Assembly: GCA_023254645.1 (NCBI GenBank)
Contig: JALRLA010000381.1
Location: 1 to 7,440 of the forward strand
DNA: 7,440 nt
Direction: 5' to 3'
Origin: Bacteroidia bacterium
GTDB lineage: Bacteria > Bacteroidota > Bacteroidia > NS11-12g > UBA955
The position numbers and the translations under genes were made by a program. The notes beneath the pieces are model-generated. The model saw only the letters and a program-made list of their open reading frames with translations, had not been told where the DNA came from and ran no database searches. Below, in pieces: positions 6,612 through 7,440 of this stretch; within the stretch, counting starts at the first letter, position 1; every line of letters begins with the position of its first letter.

Positions 6612-7228
6612 AAATTATTCTTGCCGAATGGAGGTATTATTTCACTCTCGAAGTGAGGGAATATCTCGGCTACCATTTCGGGGTATTTGATTGTCACAGG
6701 TAGATTCTGTTGCTTGACTGACTTTCAATACATTCTGCTGAATTGATATACCTGGTCAATCAGCTCTTTTACTGTGGCAATGTCATTCAGCAAATGGTCG
6801 TCTTTACTGGTCAGCTCCAGTTTGATTGGAAAAGGCCAGTCTTTGACTGTGTATTTCGTGTTGTATTTGGTATTGTTGAAAAGCAAGTATTGTCTATGGC
6901 CTGTCTGGATTATAGTGTCACTTACTGGCATCAAATCACCTGCATTGGTATCGAATGCAATGAGGTCTTTGGACTCTGTTTTATTGATGGAAACAACAAT
7001 TACCGGAATGTTCAAACCCAACTTGTGCAAGGTGCTGATGATCGGTTGTAACTCTCTGTCTGAAATACGTTTGTAGAAGTGGATGATCAACCGCTCTGCA
7101 GTTTCATGCTCTACAATGTATCTCATTACTGCCTTGCGAATGGAACCTGCCAACATATCTGTGCGATCCGAAGGAAAGCAATCGAACTCTTTAAAAACAC
7201 CTTCATTGTCAAAGCAGAATGCGCTACC
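6599..7228 (-). pseudogene. Short prokaryotic Argonaute, C-terminal PIWI remnant with in-frame nonsense codon
   Basis: The frame from G7228 gives 167 residues to a TGA at 6725-6727, then 41 more conserved residues to a TGA at 6599-6601. PIWI landmarks, in fragment numbering: G-S-A-F-C-F (1-6), M-L-A-G-S-I-R-K-A (25-33), R-L-I-I-H-F-Y-K (46-53), I-P-V-I-V-V-S-I-N-K-T-E (74-85), L-M-P-V-S (99-103), Y-L-L-F-N-N-T (114-120), W-P-F-P-I-K (131-136) and Q-V-Y-Q-F-S-R-M-Y (159-167). After the stop come Q-N-L-P-V-T-I-K-Y-P-E-M-V-A-E and a terminal L-W-F-L. The residue after H50 is Phe, where active PIWI enzymes have Asp, so the parent was a nuclease-dead short pAgo of the type that acts with an APAZ-domain TIR or SIR2 effector. 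TGA stands exactly where family members have Trp. The N-terminal MID part and the start of PIWI are missing, and the upstream frame ends at a TAA (7253-7255) in non-Argonaute DNA. No partner gene is in the window. Confidence 0.87.
6635..6663. promoter_or_regulatory. Imperfect palindrome upstream of the Fur-family gene
   Basis: Two 12-base arms around a 5-base centre: 9 of 12 positions pair, with perfect TCACT/AGTGA inner and TATT/AATA outer parts. It lies 24 to 52 bases upstream of the first possible start of the regulator, inside the tail of the Argonaute remnant. It has the position of an autoregulatory operator. Because it also encodes conserved Argonaute residues (the I-F-P-H-F region), coincidence is a real alternative. 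Confidence 0.3.
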
Positions 7229-7229
7229 T

Positions 7230-7261
7230 GGCTCGAACCAAGGACCCTCTGATTAACAGTC
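7230..7261 (-). other. Partial tRNA-Asn(GTT), anticodon loop to T-arm: candidate attachment-site (att) duplicate
   Basis: Read on the minus strand: GA, then anticodon loop CTGTTAA (U33, GTT anticodon, A37), 3' anticodon stem TCAGA, 5-base variable region GGGTC, T-stem 5' strand CTTGG and T-loop TTCGAGC, in exactly tRNA spacing, with one further C. The T-stem partner CCAAG is missing: the sequence turns into the Argonaute remnant. There is no D-arm or acceptor stem upstream. The block agrees with my memory of Bacteroidota tRNA-Asn sequences. Partial tRNA copies beginning at the anticodon loop are the classic footprint of tyrosine-recombinase integration. It cannot make a working tRNA. Confidence 0.75.
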
Positions 7262-7315
7262 GTAAACACCTTTAGTATTCCTTTTTTGTGAAGATACCGA
7301 AAACATTGGGATTCT

Positions 7316-7333
7316 GGAATTACACGTGATTCC
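7316..7333. repeat. 18-bp near-palindrome (GGAAT ... ATTCC ends)
   Basis: Seven of nine positions pair (GGAATTACACGTGATTCC). It lies 7 bases from the perfect palindrome at 7341-7360 and shares the GGAAT/ATTCC half-site with it, so the two could be a pair of binding sites for one protein. Confidence 0.45.
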
Positions 7334-7340
7334 AAACGTA

Positions 7341-7360
7341 TGTTCGGAATATTCCGAACA
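7341..7360. repeat. Perfect 20-bp palindrome
   Basis: TGTTCGGAAT followed directly by its exact reverse complement ATTCCGAACA, with no mismatch and no spacer. It is 79 bases from the tRNA-Asn fragment. It is too A+T-rich in the centre and lacks the T-run of a terminator. A dimeric protein binding site (operator, integrase accessory or excisionase-type site) is the plain reading. Confidence 0.65.
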
Positions 7361-7368
7361 AAAAATTC

Positions 7369-7385
7369 AGGCCATTTCAAGGCCT
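7369..7385. repeat. Short inverted repeat AGGCC-N7-GGCCT
   Basis: A five-base perfect stem around a seven-base loop, 8 bases beyond the 20-bp palindrome. Alone it would be unremarkable. It is noted because it is the third inverted repeat within 70 bases of an otherwise gene-less region. Confidence 0.35.
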
Positions 7386-7440
7386 TACCGGGCAATAATT
7401 CACTCAACCTGATCTGGTTCAACTATTCGATTTACATTCG

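Larger units (their letters stand above)
7262..7440. other. Right-end region without a recognisable gene
   Basis: No reading frame here resembles a known protein. A minus-strand frame is open from about 7422 through the tRNA fragment, but it then runs out of frame across the Argonaute remnant, so it is not credible as one gene. A plus-strand frame with ATG at 7340 is open to the window edge for 33 codons and is not recognisable. The stretch does hold three inverted repeats, listed separately. By the logic of tRNA-targeted integration, this side would be the interior end of the inserted element. Confidence 0.5.

Noticed and set aside
6725..6727. TGA read as Trp or selenocysteine (recoded stop)
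   Set aside because: The small His-rich gene ends at a TGA just after its family-typical Q-P-P-K ending, so TGA acts as stop here. The residue expected is Trp, not Cys or Sec. A nonsense mutation in a truncated gene is simpler.
7230..7261. Functional tRNA-Asn gene
   Set aside because: The D-arm, acceptor stem and 3' strand of the T-stem are absent. Only the anticodon loop to T-loop part is present.
7126..7422. Minus-strand open frame of about 98 codons at the right end
   Set aside because: It crosses the tRNA fragment and then overlaps the Argonaute remnant in another frame. Its left half is therefore a shadow, and the right half (about 54 codons, from a non-ATG start) resembles nothing I know.
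7340..7440. Plus-strand ATG frame open to the window edge
   Set aside because: Only 33 codons, no recognisable motif, and its start codon abuts the perfect palindrome. Not supportable without more sequence.
1..7440. CRISPR array, complete insertion sequence or replication origin
   Set aside because: No regularly spaced direct repeats, no transposase frame and no iteron or DnaA-box cluster were seen. Nearly all bases to the left of 6600 are occupied by the metal operon.

Overview
The window looks like a chromosomal or island segment from a member of the Bacteroidota, probably a Cytophagales-type organism. The reasons are the fused CzcA-CzcC efflux gene typical of that phylum, the absence of Shine-Dalgarno motifs, a TAnnTTTG-type promoter box, and mid-40s or lower G+C by eye. 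No species can be named. Every supported gene lies on the minus strand, so transcription runs from high to low coordinates.

Reading in that direction: (1) 7262-7440 has no gene I can support, but holds a cluster of inverted repeats including a perfect 20-bp palindrome. (2) 7230-7261 matches the anticodon-loop-to-T-arm part of a tRNA-Asn(GTT), without the 5' half and acceptor end. This is the usual form of a tyrosine-recombinase attachment-site duplicate. (3) 6599-7228 is the C-terminal part of a PIWI domain from a short, catalytically inactive prokaryotic Argonaute. It is cut at its N-terminal side exactly at the tRNA fragment and carries a TGA where the conserved Trp should be. After that stop the frame stays open and conserved to its natural end. 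(4) 6192-6611 is a Fur-family metalloregulator whose probable start overlaps the Argonaute stop (ATGA). (5) 5748-6146 is a small exported His/Asp/Cys-rich protein of an uncharacterised family seen next to Bacteroidota metal-efflux genes. (6) 1223-5599 is a CzcA-type heavy-metal RND pump fused to a CzcC/TolC-like outer-membrane factor, with an internal signal peptide-like segment at the junction. (7) 1-1210 is the lipoprotein periplasmic adaptor (CzcB-like). It runs off the left edge, and its visible C-terminal end departs from the family pattern.

Together, items 4 to 7 form a metal-sensing and efflux operon: regulator, periplasmic metal-binding accessory, inner-membrane pump plus outer-membrane channel, and adaptor. 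The pump has the D-D-E motif in transmembrane helix 4 and lacks two of the methionines that define CusA Cu/Ag pumps. The likely substrates are therefore divalent cations (Zn/Co/Cd/Ni) rather than Cu(I)/Ag(I). The exact metal is not decidable from sequence.

The most unusual part is the right end: a decayed defence gene (short pAgo) joined base-to-base to a partial tRNA-Asn attachment site, with the metal operon immediately behind it. This looks like an integration or deletion scar at a genomic-island boundary.
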